Below, in pieces: positions 34,691-47,600 of a stretch of 64,000 nucleotides of DNA. The stretch is from Branchiostoma belcheri. Its lineage: Eukaryota; Chordata; Leptocardii; Amphioxiformes; Branchiostomatidae. The notes beneath the pieces were generated by a model. The model had not been told where the DNA came from and ran no database searches. It was given only the letters and a program-made list of their open reading frames with translations. Location of the stretch: positions 426,018 to 490,017 of the forward strand of contig NW_017804020.1 of NCBI RefSeq assembly GCF_001625305.1, given 5' to 3'. Positions within the stretch are counted from its first letter, which is position 1, and each line of letters starts with the position of its first letter. The translations under genes and the position numbers were made by a program.

Positions 34691-35683
34691 AGACTAGTCA
34701 TACACATTCTCCCTGATGTATAGTTTAAAAGCATTCTCAATGTACATGACAATGTTCTAAGCTACAACATTACATTATATTGCAGAGAAAAGATATACAT
34801 TGTATGAAATTTGTGATAGAATCGGCCAAAAAAATCCATAAATAATTTACATGGCTAAAATCAGAGCGACACAGCAGTGCCTTGAAGTTGATTTTAGTTT
34901 ACGCGTAAATCGCAAGGAAAAAATACTTAAAACTTTTTCCTGCCAGAACCTTCATCCGCCAGAAAAATCTACGGCACCCCTCATACATAGTTAAGTACAT
35001 GTCATAAATACACAGAGTGTTATACAATACCTGTAGGCCATTGCAGAGAGGTGTATATTGGGGAAATTCTATGGAAAGACAAGCACAAGTTCCTGAGATT
35101 CTTGAGTGGCATAAGAAACACAACAGCCATCGTGTCTACTGGAAATGTCTTAACTGTGCAAAGTTTCTTCCCTATCTTGAATCTTTTACAATTACATGTC
35201 CTCAATATTGCCTCAGTTCTGTCTTACCCCAGCCAGTAATGATTATGTAATATTTCATTTATATGCCTACATTTTGTGGATAATATTATGATGAACTTTT
35301 TCTCTGTCATGGAACTAAAATACATACACAAGTGTGGTATTGCTAGAAACTTCACAGATTACCTCTTAAAAGCTTAGCAGAACTGAAATATAATGTACAC
35401 ATACATGTAAAACTTGCTGCTTACTTAATTGGAAATGTTCATGTAGATGAATTAATGATATACTGGGTACATGTATTTTTTATTAAACTTCAGAATATTG
35501 CCTTGTACTTGTACATGTACATGTATGGTGCCAGAAAGAAGTCATATCAATGAGCATTCTGAATTTTCAGAAAAAATACTGGACAGACAATAGTGAAAAA
35601 TTTTGGGACTGAAGATTCGACATCTCCCGTGGACCACATGTCAGCAGTAATCCTAGGGTTCGAATTGGCTGCTGTGTTCATGA

Positions 35684-38600
35684 TCAGGAGAGGGCGAACA
35701 GCATGTCGTCATCAATATCTGACAAGTCGTCATCTGGAAAAAAGAACATTTATAAAACGGGTAAAATTGACTGACTGGTAGTCCCTGCTCAAATCACATT
35801 AAAGGGGTTCTGCTTCAAACCAGTTTCAAACTGAAAGGCATTGAAAGACACTAACATGAGTAATTCTTTTATTTTGGACTGATTACTCTCCATCACAACT
35901 CACATGCATTTCTATCTTTCTCCTAATCAATCAGAGGACAGGTAAACCTTAATTTTACGTCATACCTAGGCCACGATAATTCGCACTTCGCATGCACCGT
36001 GTGCACCACTTTTGAAAATTCAAATACAGGATTCGGATGTTGGAATTGATGTTACAATTTTACCATCACTGACTTTTGGCACATTTTGCATTGAAGTGTG
36101 TATTCTCGGGTGGGTATGACATAAATAAAATACTGTGTATTTCGTATCAGCAAATAAAATTCATAATCATCAATCAATCACTTGATTGTGCCTTGTAAGA
36201 AAAAACACTCATAATTAACAGAACAGTCAAATAGATTCCTAATGAGGAAAAGTGGTACCTGACTCACCTTCATCGCTGTCCTCAAGGTCGATGTCAAACT
36301 CCTCGTCATCATCCCCATCATCATCATCGTCGTCCTCCCCTCCCTCCTCCCCCTCCTCATCCAGGTTCTCCTCATCCTCCATGTTGTCCTCCCCCTCCCC
36401 ATCCTCCATCTCCTCCTGACTCAGCTCATCATCATCATCATCATCATCCAATTCTTCCTCCTCTTCCTCCTCCTCCTGAAAGATAGTACATCAAATCAGT
36501 CTTCAAATATGCTTAAACTGTAATTTTCTATTTCATAAGAAGTTTAAACTGTAATTTTCAATTTTTTAATTTAAATTTTTTAACTTTCAAGATAACAGTC
36601 AGTCAGTGCGGTTGTGTGGCGCAACGGCAGCGTACTCGAAACAAAGAGGTCCCGGGGTTCGAGTCCTGACATGCCGATCTTGTGCCCTTGGGAAAGGCAC
36701 TTTACACGACTTTCCACACTAAACTCAAGAGAAAATGAGCATTGTCTGTCCAGCATTCGTTTCTATGTGTGGGACACAACACCAGCAATCAAATCAAATC
36801 AGTCTTCAAATACACATGTACCTTGAAGATTTAAAGGAATCTTGATATTTTTGTTTTGTTTCATCATGGAAACCGTGTAGATACACAAACTGCCCTGGTT
36901 CGGCCCAAAAACCGCATGAGCAGCAGATGAGCTGCAGATTACATATTTCCCTGTAACCCCTGCCCTTCACGCTCCCAGCTAGAACCTGTACAGATAAGGC
37001 AGAGGTAACAGTAACGACATCTCTCCAGGGAACTTCATCATTCTACACTGCTCTCCCACACACACACAGATAACGCTGGCAATTTGCAAGTCAGCAGGAA
37101 GGAGAAATGGCCAGTGTACAAGGACAATAGAGATTTCCATGTTGTTATCTTTGTCATCAGTTGCCTCCAAAGTCAGTTGCATAAAGCCTGACTACATCAC
37201 GCTTCAGGCAGCCGTTCCACTGGTCAGGCTCCTAGAAGAGGAGGCCAGATCAGCCCCAGACAGCGAAAGATTGTGTAATAAAAGTTGCTTGTAGCTCCAA
37301 ATGATAAGGCAATCTAGAGTTAAACATTTCACCCACTTGGTTTGTAAGGAAAATACAATCATTCGGCCACACAAATTTTAATGTTGATTTCGAAATAAGA
37401 TTCGAAAGATTCAGAAAAAATATGAAGCGACAGGGCGAAAAAATCTGAGTGTAAAGATATGGAAAGCTTAGACTACTAGCAAATGTTGCAAAATGCAGGA
37501 AATAGAGTTTCAGAGGATTGAGATTTCAAACTTTTCCAGGGGGAGCATGCCCCCTAGGATCATCACACTGGAACTCAGGAATCAACGTTGAGAAGACAGA
37601 AAAAATTTTCAGGCTGGCTAGAACACTCACTGGTACTGCTTGATACATGACAGTGATGAGGAGATAATAGTTTACCTGTTCTTCATCTTCATCATCCTCC
37701 CCATCTACCCGCAGCCGTCCCACTTCATACAGCCGACACACACTCTCCACTGACAGGGAGTCCATGTTACCCTGGTTCTGAAAACAACAAAAAAACATCA
37801 ATAAACACCACATAAAACACCAGTCATTTTGCTAGTTTTCAGTCTTGGTTGAAAGGTTTGGTTCTGAAAACAAAAGATCAATTATTACATGCAATTCAAG
37901 ATTTAGTTATTCTAATACTTACCTATGTACAGCATTTGACTTCACAGATTTAGAATAAAAAAGAGCAGGAAATCTGTAAGGAGTTGACAACAGAAACCTA
38001 GTTTCTCTACTAGGACAGCTCCTAATAAAATGTACAGTGAATGGAGAAACAAGCAAGGAAACAAAAGGAACATCTACATGTACCTACATGTAATACTACT
38101 ACTACGTAAAAAAGATAATAAATGAATAATGATAATGGAAACAAATACAACTGTTACATAAGATTTTAAAAATTACAAAGTAACAGTAATAGAATTAAAC
38201 TAAAAGACATATTAAGAGATAAAACACTAAAAATTACCCTTTTAGCTAGCTAGTTTATGTTCTGAATCTAAAGGTTGTCACAATCCAATGGCAAAGTAAG
38301 CATAAGGAAACCTCTCAGTAATGTGCCTATATCTGCAGTCCTGGGAACACTATTAACATTTTTCTAATGCGAATTTCTCATTCACAAGAAATATGACTGT
38401 CCAAAATCACCAAAACACCAGGTACAAATAGACAGCATGCCTTGTACCTTGATCAAATAGAACACTTTTCCAACACCTCAACATCACAATCCAATATCAC
38501 ACAACACACATCACTTACGAATATCTGTTTTTTCCGCGGGCAGTTTTTGTGATACCCCAGCAGTACGGGACAGGTGCACGTATAGAGCCGCGCTAATCTA

Positions 38601-41600
38601 CCGCCCATTTCGACATCACCACGGTTACCACCGGCGCGTTTGGCTCACGGATAGACGTCCACGTACATCCAGGCCAGAGGTGGGCACAGTCATTTCCACA
38701 CAAATGCCTACCCTGGAAAAAAAACCTGTCGCTCTCTCTCTCTCACACACTGATAAGGAACTCTCCTAATTGTGCCCACACACAGACAGCCGTGTCCTTC
38801 TGTTAGTGGTACCCCTGAGTTTCCACATGCTGTCACATGGACAACATGGGCAGGAGATGGAGATGTCTCACCTCGATTAGGGCTAAGTAATGGTCCGAGG
38901 CATCCGTGGCCAGGTCAAAGATGTTCCGTTTCACATCAATCGTTGCTGAAATAAAAAAAAGGAAAACATTGGTAAAGACGATATAATGCATTGTGCACAT
39001 GCAGTCAAAAGCATAACATTGCAAGAATAATATTGATTATATACTGTATTAAAACCTGAAATGTACAATCAACAGGAAAAAGCACAAAAAGTGTGTTACA
39101 GACATTTGTGCTAGTGAATCACATACTGTACACTGTCACATAGTAATAAGCATTAAAAAAACACAATAATAACACTGAGCATAAATAAGGTTCATATCAA
39201 GGAGCTGTAGAGACATTTTCAAGCAAACAATGATTTGACTTTATCAAAAGCCAATGAAATTAATTAAATGAACATATACTAATTGCCACAGCGATTACTA
39301 AGTACAAGTCATTTAGTAGGGCTGGCTGACACCTACATGACATTCCAAAATTAGTCTACGTAAAAATAAAAGACCAACATACTGATAGCAACCAGCAACT
39401 TGCATTGTATTGCAAATGCACTTGACATGCATGGGAAGCCAAGTCCACCAAAAATATATACATAACACCAGAGAGATTCCACCAAGGACACAGAAACTCC
39501 TGATATATGAAGTGCTAACACCCTCAACACTACTGGAGCTGACTTAGCAGGGCTGTCTCAAAACATGCACATCGTTTGTAAAAGAAAATGTTTTGTTACA
39601 ACAAGTTGGAAGCCTATATTATAATCTTACAAAGGACACTGCACAGTGTATAAGGCCTAGAAAAAAAAATGTTGTGTTTCCTGTTTCAGTCCTGAAAAAA
39701 AATTAGGGTCGGTACTCGGTAGGTTGGTATTATCTTTTCTTTCTTTCTTTTTTTTTAAGACTTTGGCGATTGCTAGTGATCCAACTAACACAGTTTGACA
39801 AAGTAAAACTTGCATGAGGAACACATTCAATGTTTATGTTGGAAAACCAATTATACAACGCTTTAACACTCTGGAGCTAAAAAAGGTAGATCAGCTTGAA
39901 AAGTTCCTTGCAGGGGTCCACACACAAAAAAGGCTAGGGTCTGCAGTTTTTTAAAAGGTCGGTCGGGAAACAGGAAACACATCATTTTTTTTTCCTAGGC
40001 CTATGTCTCTTATTTCCTGTATAATAACTAGGTAGCATATCTCCAAACGTTGTCAAGCCACATTTCTTGCGGATATATCGTGAACTGGAAACGCTACATT
40101 CTGGCTGACCATACTATATACAGCAAATGAACTATTAGCACATACATGTAGTATACAACATTATCTGTACAGTACAGCAAGCATCCTGATTACAGTGTGC
40201 ATTATCATGGAGAGGAACTGGCTCTGGCTGTTTCAAAAATGTTGTTAGTCCCGGTAGTTTTTCACCAACTATCTAGAAACCCCAGAGGCACCAGAAGGCG
40301 AGAGGAGATAGCCTGTGTACAAGGACAGGGGTCAGTGTGAGGGTGGCATTTTGCTGGCAGCTCTACTGTGGGAGTGTGACAATTTCACAGCGCAGCCCAC
40401 TAATATTCTAACAGTTACAGTAAGAAGCAGCAAGTCAGCAGAACGTACTGCGCCTGCATGAAACATGGATTTTTGAAGGTTTTTGATGTTTGGTCAACAT
40501 TGAATTAAAATTTTGCAAAGCACTTATCTTTTCCGATACAACATTTGAAAACTACAAGTCATACATTAAATATTCGAATATGACTTGAAATCAGACATTC
40601 TGTCTAAGTGCTATGAGAAGCACTTCTAGTGGGTAGTCTAGGTTAGACAATCTCTCACTGTCAGGAACTGAGGGGCCTCCAGGGCATTGACCAGTGGAAG
40701 GGATGCTAGAAGGATATTTCAGTGTGCAGTCAACAAAAACATGAATAAATATATATGGTCAGACAGGAGTATAAATCCCACCTACTATAAAATTGCTACA
40801 TTATGTGACCCAACACCAGTTGCCATGGTGAGAGACGTCAAAAAATCAGGTCATTGGCCAGGTCAGAGGTCAGTGTTTCGAGAAGAAGAAGAGGAGGAAA
40901 TGTAGCAAGAACAATATGTTTTCCTTCGGTAAACATAACAAACCTATGCCATAATACATGAACCATCAGATCTGTTCTGTTCTGTTTGTTATTACTAGTA
41001 CTCTACAGGTAGTCTCAAAAAGAGTCCGGTCTAAAATATGATCCAGTCCCAAAAAAATACGTTTAGGTCATTCATAAATTTCCTTTCATTAATCCCACCT
41101 GATATCAGTATTAAGTTGAAAGTTTTGGACGTGAATATTTGACGTACACACTTTTTTGTCCAGAGTACAGTGCCTTGAGACAGACTCTTGCAGATAGTGG
41201 CCAAATGCAGTTATGAATGCCATAAATATTGCTATTATACAGAACCGTGCTTTATCCAGAACCGTGCTTTATCTAGAACCGTGCTTCATACAGAACCGTG
41301 CTTTATCCAGAACCGTGCTTCATCCAGAACCGTGCTTTATCCAGATCCGTGCTTTATCCAGAACCAGGTAGATTTGAGGGTCTTACTTTTATTGCCCAAA
41401 GAATAATAGTGTGCTTGCATTAGAAGGCGAGACATCTCCTGAAAAACTTTTCTTATTGGATATGCAGCCACAAAAGGTACTTATTTTATCATTCGAAACT
41501 GGCGTACAAACTTCACCTTGAAGTTTGTAGCTATTTGAAAGTAGCTTTGTTAACAGTGGCATGTGAACTAGCGAGACAATCCCCCTGTGCACAGAAAGGT

Positions 41601-44600
41601 TCGGAATTGAAAGTAGTTTTGTTAGCAGTGGCATGTGAACTTGCGAGACAATCCCCCTGTGCACAGAAAAGGTTCGGAATTGAAAGCAGTTTTGTTAGCA
41701 GTGGCATGTGAACTAGCGAGACAATCCCCCTGTGCACAGAAAGGTTCGGAATTGAAAGTAGTTTTGTTAGCAGTGGCATGTGAACTTGTGAGACAATCCC
41801 CCCGTGCACACAGAGGATGGGAATTGGGTGCAACTGTTAAAAGCCTGGGTGTAAGGAGACTGCACAGATGAGGAGACAAGCATGACACCATTAGTACAAC
41901 CCCACAGTTAACGGCACCTCCATCTACTGCACATTTCTACAAGTGCAGCAGGTCACAGATTGTAAAGTAAGGCCACACCAATTTAATTTCTTGGTTCTCA
42001 GATTCGCCTTTTCATTTTCTTTTGATTTGCAAATAAAAAATAAAAAGAATCTGGTTCTGAATCAAGTCAAATATGCTCATATTTTGCTCCCAACAGTTCA
42101 GGAAAGTCCTTTTCTTCCTACATGTAGTTGTTACAGTTTTTTCCATCTATCAATGTAGTAGTTTGATTAAAAGTTCAAAATTCATTAACCCAGCCTTTTG
42201 TGTTGACTTCATGGCTCCTATAATTGTAGCATTTGGGGCTATAATAGGATGCCTAGACCTGTTTTTATTTTTCATTTTTTTCGCCCTGTCGCTCCATATT
42301 TTTTTCTGAGAAAATCCGAGAACCAACAAATCAAATTGTTGTGGCCTAATCCACGTAGGAGCCCTAGTGCCTCAGGAGTGCTTTTGTATTGCTCAATACC
42401 TATACAGCAAAGACCTTGTAAAGGCCATGCCATGCTACATTAATTTTACGACCATTACACTCAAAGTTTCAACTAGTGTAACTGTACTTTGCTAGAATCA
42501 GATCAAGTGTAAAAAAATATTGATACGACTATAAAAGCTGACGAAGAATTCTGCTACACTTCTGCAGCAAAATATTATAATACTGTAAGGCCACACCAAT
42601 TTAACTTGTTAGTTCTTGGATTTTTAAGAAAAAATATGAAGAGACAGGGTGAAAAAAAAATAAAAATAAAAACAGGTCTAGTCATCCTATTATAGCCCCA
42701 AATGCTGTGATAGGAGCCATGAAGTCAACACAAAAGGCTGGGTTAAAATTTAAACAATGAATTTTGACCTTTTAATCAAACCACTGCATTAATAGATGGA
42801 AAAACTGTGACATCTAGGAAGAAATGACTTTTCTCAACTGTTGGGGGCAAAATACGAGCATTTTTGAGTGGATCCAGAGCCAGAATCTTTTTTTTTTTTT
42901 TTTGCAAATCAGAAAATACTGAAGAGGTGAATCCGAGAACCAACAAATTAAATTGGTGTGGCCTAACATAATATTGTTCTGATCACATGTAAAACTGCTC
43001 CAACTTGTTGTAAACGATGGAAGCAAAAACTACGGTCAAAAGTTAACAATGCTATGTATAATACATATTTAGAGAACTGAAATGTGCGTCAGTTAATTTT
43101 TGGGAAGGCAGCTACTGGACTGGTTAATTTGCGACATTGGCAATTGTGTCATACTCGACGTGCATAATTCAATTCAACTTTCAAAACAACTTGCAGACAA
43201 TATTCTCATCTGAATTATGTTGTTCTGACAGTTCAATATTGTATATTCAACATGTGGGCAGTGCACGCGCATTAAGAAATTCAGTAACTTAAAGGCACGC
43301 ATCACTTCTCAACATGCTGCTGAGCAAGGCGCTGATTTTGTTACTTCTGGCCTACGGTTATCTATTTTTTGTGCCAGTGGCAGTGCAAGCTGTAAAATTT
43401 GAATGCCCCTACAGATGCTCCGCTATCACACCAAGTTTTAGATGTATATGTCCCCATCAAAAAGCAAGTGGGGCGGGTTGCAGCTGGATTGGACATGGAG
43501 GGCGGACCCACACATACAGGCAATGCCTCAACACCCTCCCAACCGGTTTTGTCAAGGAAACTCGAAAGATCTACATCAGCTTTCTCCGCTCCCCCACGCT
43601 CCTGGAACGGTCTTTCCCAAACCTCCCAAGCCTCTGCTGGTTACAGATCCAGAGGTCGAACGTTTCTGCAATACGACCTGGAGCTTTCCGAGGTCTACCA
43701 TCGCTGGAAACGCTCGACCTAACAGACAACCGAATCGCCACTCTAGGTAACTGTGTGGTCCAATTCTTTGTAGCGATTGATTTTTATATAAGTTGCAGAA
43801 TTCTCAAGCAAGCTGTGACAGATCAAAATGCAGTCTTTCCAGTAACAACGGAGCTAAATCTTGTAGGACATATGCACAACTATCCCATTGAAATTTATAT
43901 TATAGATACAATTCAATAGGTGCTCCATCATATCATGAATTTATTTTGCTAAATGCTTTTAGAATAGCTCCTAGCATGAAAATGTTTCACAGTGTTAACT
44001 AAAAGAAGTGAAGTAAAATTGCAAGTTACGGCGAGACTTCTTTCCGAAAGACAGAAGATTTTATGACAACCTTAGGATTTAGGATAAGTGTTTTGCCATT
44101 TGGAAGGACTGTGAGAGAGTGTGTGACACTTAGTCTCTACAAGTTAAAATCTTAAGGTATTGGGATTGCAAATATCTTCTCTCTTGTCTCTTGTAATGTT
44201 AAATGAGATGCATGTACTTGGACTTGTCATTAATAATTTCGTCACTTGCACGTGTCATGATTATTTCCTGCACGCGATACTCGTATTGTGACTTAGGCCA
44301 CAGCAAGTAAATTTTATGGATGACATCCTCCGCAGGCTCCAAATCTAATGCGAGCGGGCGAAAAAAAAACAGTCCAAGACAGCCCGGGGCTTTCCGAGGT
44401 CTACCATCGCTGGAAACGCTCGACCTAACAGACAACCAAATCTCCAGTCTAGGTAATGGTGTGGACACTTTCTTTGTAGGGCTTATTGCTTAAAATTTTG
44501 ATGTAGCATGCCCGTAGCCAGGGGGGGTTCGAAAAAAGGGGTTCAAAGGTCCACTTTTTGGTCCACTTTTTATGTAAAGGTCCACTTTTGGTCCACTTTT

Positions 44601-47600
44601 TATGTAAAGGTCCAAGATTTTTCTTGAAAAGATAGACTGGAATCATAGAAAAACTGCTCCCTTTGTCATTGAATACAAATTTTTTCTTTGAAATCCTCAC
44701 AAAAACGCACGAAATGCCATTTTAGAAGGTTCATTTTTCAAAATTTTGTGGGGGAGCATGCCCCCGGATCCCCCAAAGAACCAAGACAGCCTTTCCAGTA
44801 ACAACGAAGCTGGATGTTATAGGACATATGAACAACTATTCCATCAAAATTTTTATTATAGACACAATACATTTTCTATAGGTGTTCCATCATTTCATTG
44901 ATTTATTTGCTAAATGCTTTTAGAATAGCTCCTACCATGAAAACGTTACTACAAGAAGCGAAGAAAAATTGCAAGTTACGGTGAGACTTCTTTCTCAAAG
45001 ACAGAAGATTTTATGACAATCTTAGGATTTAGGATAAGTGTTTTGCCATTTGGAAGGACTGTGAGAGAGTGTGTGACACTTACTTACTACCTACAAATTT
45101 AAATCAATTTTCTTCTCTTGTAGTGTTAAATGAGATGCATGTACTTGGACCTGGAGTCATGAATAATTTCGTCACTTGCACGTGTCATGATTATTATTTT
45201 CCTGCACGCAATATTGTGACTTAATTTGTCTGAACAGAATGTACTGCCACACAGATATTAACTATGAGTGGGTTCTTGGAATATATTATGATTTGAGGGC
45301 AACTCAAGTTTATGTCACATTAGGGGAAACAACACAGAACTAGACAACTAAAAAGACACTGTGGGACATTTTTGGGGCAACAGAACAATAATCAACAACA
45401 AAATGTGAGCCCTTCTTTTGTTTATCAGGCACACGTCCCGGCTTTTGAGATTTGGCTCCAGAAAGGCCCCAAAATAAAGCAAAATAAATGTGACTTCAAG
45501 TTGAAATCATACAAGACTTCCCGAAAAACAGGTTGAGACAGTTCATCCTCACTTCAGGACAGTTGAAATTTATTTTTGGGACAGTGCTAGGACAACAGGA
45601 AGAAAACTTAATTTCGAGGCCTGTACTAGTAATCAAAAACAAGAAGAAATTCAAGCTAAACGTACATGTACGACATACATTTTGTTATTAAAGAAATTTT
45701 CTACTGTTCTTTTATTGATAAACTCTCTTTCCCTTCCCTGCAGAGTCTGATGTGTTCTTTGGGCTCAAGAACCTGACGAAGTTGTGCCTCGACAAGAACG
45801 CGATTTCAGTCATATCGAAGCATGCCTTCCGCGGCCTGTCTCGCCTTGTCACACTACACATGCATAAGAACCGACTTACTTCTGTACCCGTCGATGCACT
45901 TCTCCTGCCCACTCGACTGGACTATGTAAACCTGGGAAGAAATCTCATCACTCGTATTGACAGCGACGCCATGCGCCTATCACACAACGGGAATTTAAGT
46001 GTAGAGATCACAAACAACAAGCTGCGATGCGATGGAAACCTAACCTGGTTCATCTGTAACTTGTGTACGTGTAACCTACTCCACCAGAAGCTATTCCGTT
46101 CTCCCTGCTCTCTGAGGTGTGCATCACCCGACAAATTCCAACCAAAGACACTGTTCTCCGTCAGGAAGGACTTCTGTCAGACCTACACCGACAGGCCGTC
46201 AGAGGGAACCGCGTCGATGGCTACGACAGAGAATAAGTCTGCTGTCATGAACACCGTCACCCCCTATCCGTACAACGAGACCATTCCCACAGAGAACTAC
46301 ACAGAGTCACCACCCACAAGTGTCGAGCCAGTCTCTCAGCCTTCAACAGAGATGGTAGGGGGAGACCCAATCACCAACAAGGGTGACAACGGCATCAATA
46401 CACTCACCATGACCAGTGCTGTTGTTGCGCCCCTCCTTCTTGTCTTGGCATCAGCGGGGGTCCTTTTCATCTACAGTCGCTGGTGTGGTGCGGGTTTGGC
46501 CAATCCTGACCAGCCAACTGATGATGGCCCCGAATCCTCCAGAACAGAGAGAGGACAGAACATCGACCCTGCTGACACGAACTCAGCAACAGCCAGACGA
46601 CCTAGTCCTGTCCAAAACCAGACATCAGCAGACGACGACACCATCCAGCCATATGCAGTGGCTTATGACAAAGATGACGGAACAGAGATCAAGCCATACG
46701 CTGTGGCCTATGACGAAAATGAAGAACCAGCGATCAAGCCATATGCTGTGGCCTATGAAGAAAATGAAGGGCCAGAGATCAAGCCGTACGCTGTGGCCTA
46801 CAAGGAAGACATAGGGCAAAGCGACGACGTAAGGATCCCCCTGTATGCAGCTGATACCCTGCCAAACGCAGGAGGCAGTACAGAGGCAGATTCCACACCA
46901 CTGGAAAACGGCACTGACCAACAGGCAACGGATGGCCAATCAGATGCCCCGTCACAGCCAAATGACGATGAAGTACAGCAGGAAAATGATGACGAAGAGG
47001 AGGAAAATGGCAATCCATCGACAAGCGATGGCAAAGGTCCTTACGAAGTAAAAGAAGAAACGAGATTCCTACTGCGAGCGGGATGTACGGTAATGGATCG
47101 CAGCCCAGCGGCTCAGAGGACCATAGCACATCTCACATCCTGTACAACCCAGAGTGTCAGACAAGCGAACCTTCAGTGCTGTATGGACAAAACCCCATAG
47201 ACACTGGACCTGCTAACAAGCCATAGTGATGGCTGATTTACATTAGATTAATGCACACTTGGACGAGGAGTGGTCCTTGTATGCTACCTTGAGGTACTGT
47301 ATTGAATGTATTTTTTGCTTGTATTTAGTGTTGTATTATACGTTATCCACCAGTCCTGTATGTTTACTTATTGCACAACAAGTTCAGTATAAAGTGTAAC
47401 TACTGTAACAGTTTCATAAGACTAATCTAATACAAGAGTATGTACATGTATCATGAGATGAGAATGGGCTTTTAGCCTTTTACAATTATTGGAGGAATTT
47501 CCAACATCAAGATATCCTTTGATATATTTCCTTATGTATACCATCCAGCGCTTGTCACATCATTACAATGTATGTACTTAAATTTGCTATTCCATAGAGA

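Larger units (their letters stand above)
43785..45215 (+). repeat. Intra-intron segmental duplication in LRR copy 1
   Basis: The block at about 43670-44280 (end of exon 1 plus intron) is repeated at about 44386-45215. Shared phrases are 'ctttccagtaacaacg', 'gctaaatgcttttagaatag', 'aggataagtgttttgccatt' and 'cgtcacttgcacgtgtcatg'. The second block includes a copy of the last 73 bp of exon 1 (44386-44455) with its donor. Confidence 0.8.

Noticed and set aside
41240..41366. CRISPR-like direct repeats
   Set aside because: The 17-bp units abut with no spacers, and the context is eukaryotic intron.
46416..47051. Other-frame and antisense ORFs over the LRR tail
   Set aside because: They arise from the repeated PYAVAY-coding DNA; the annotated frame has the membrane segment and matches the paralogue.
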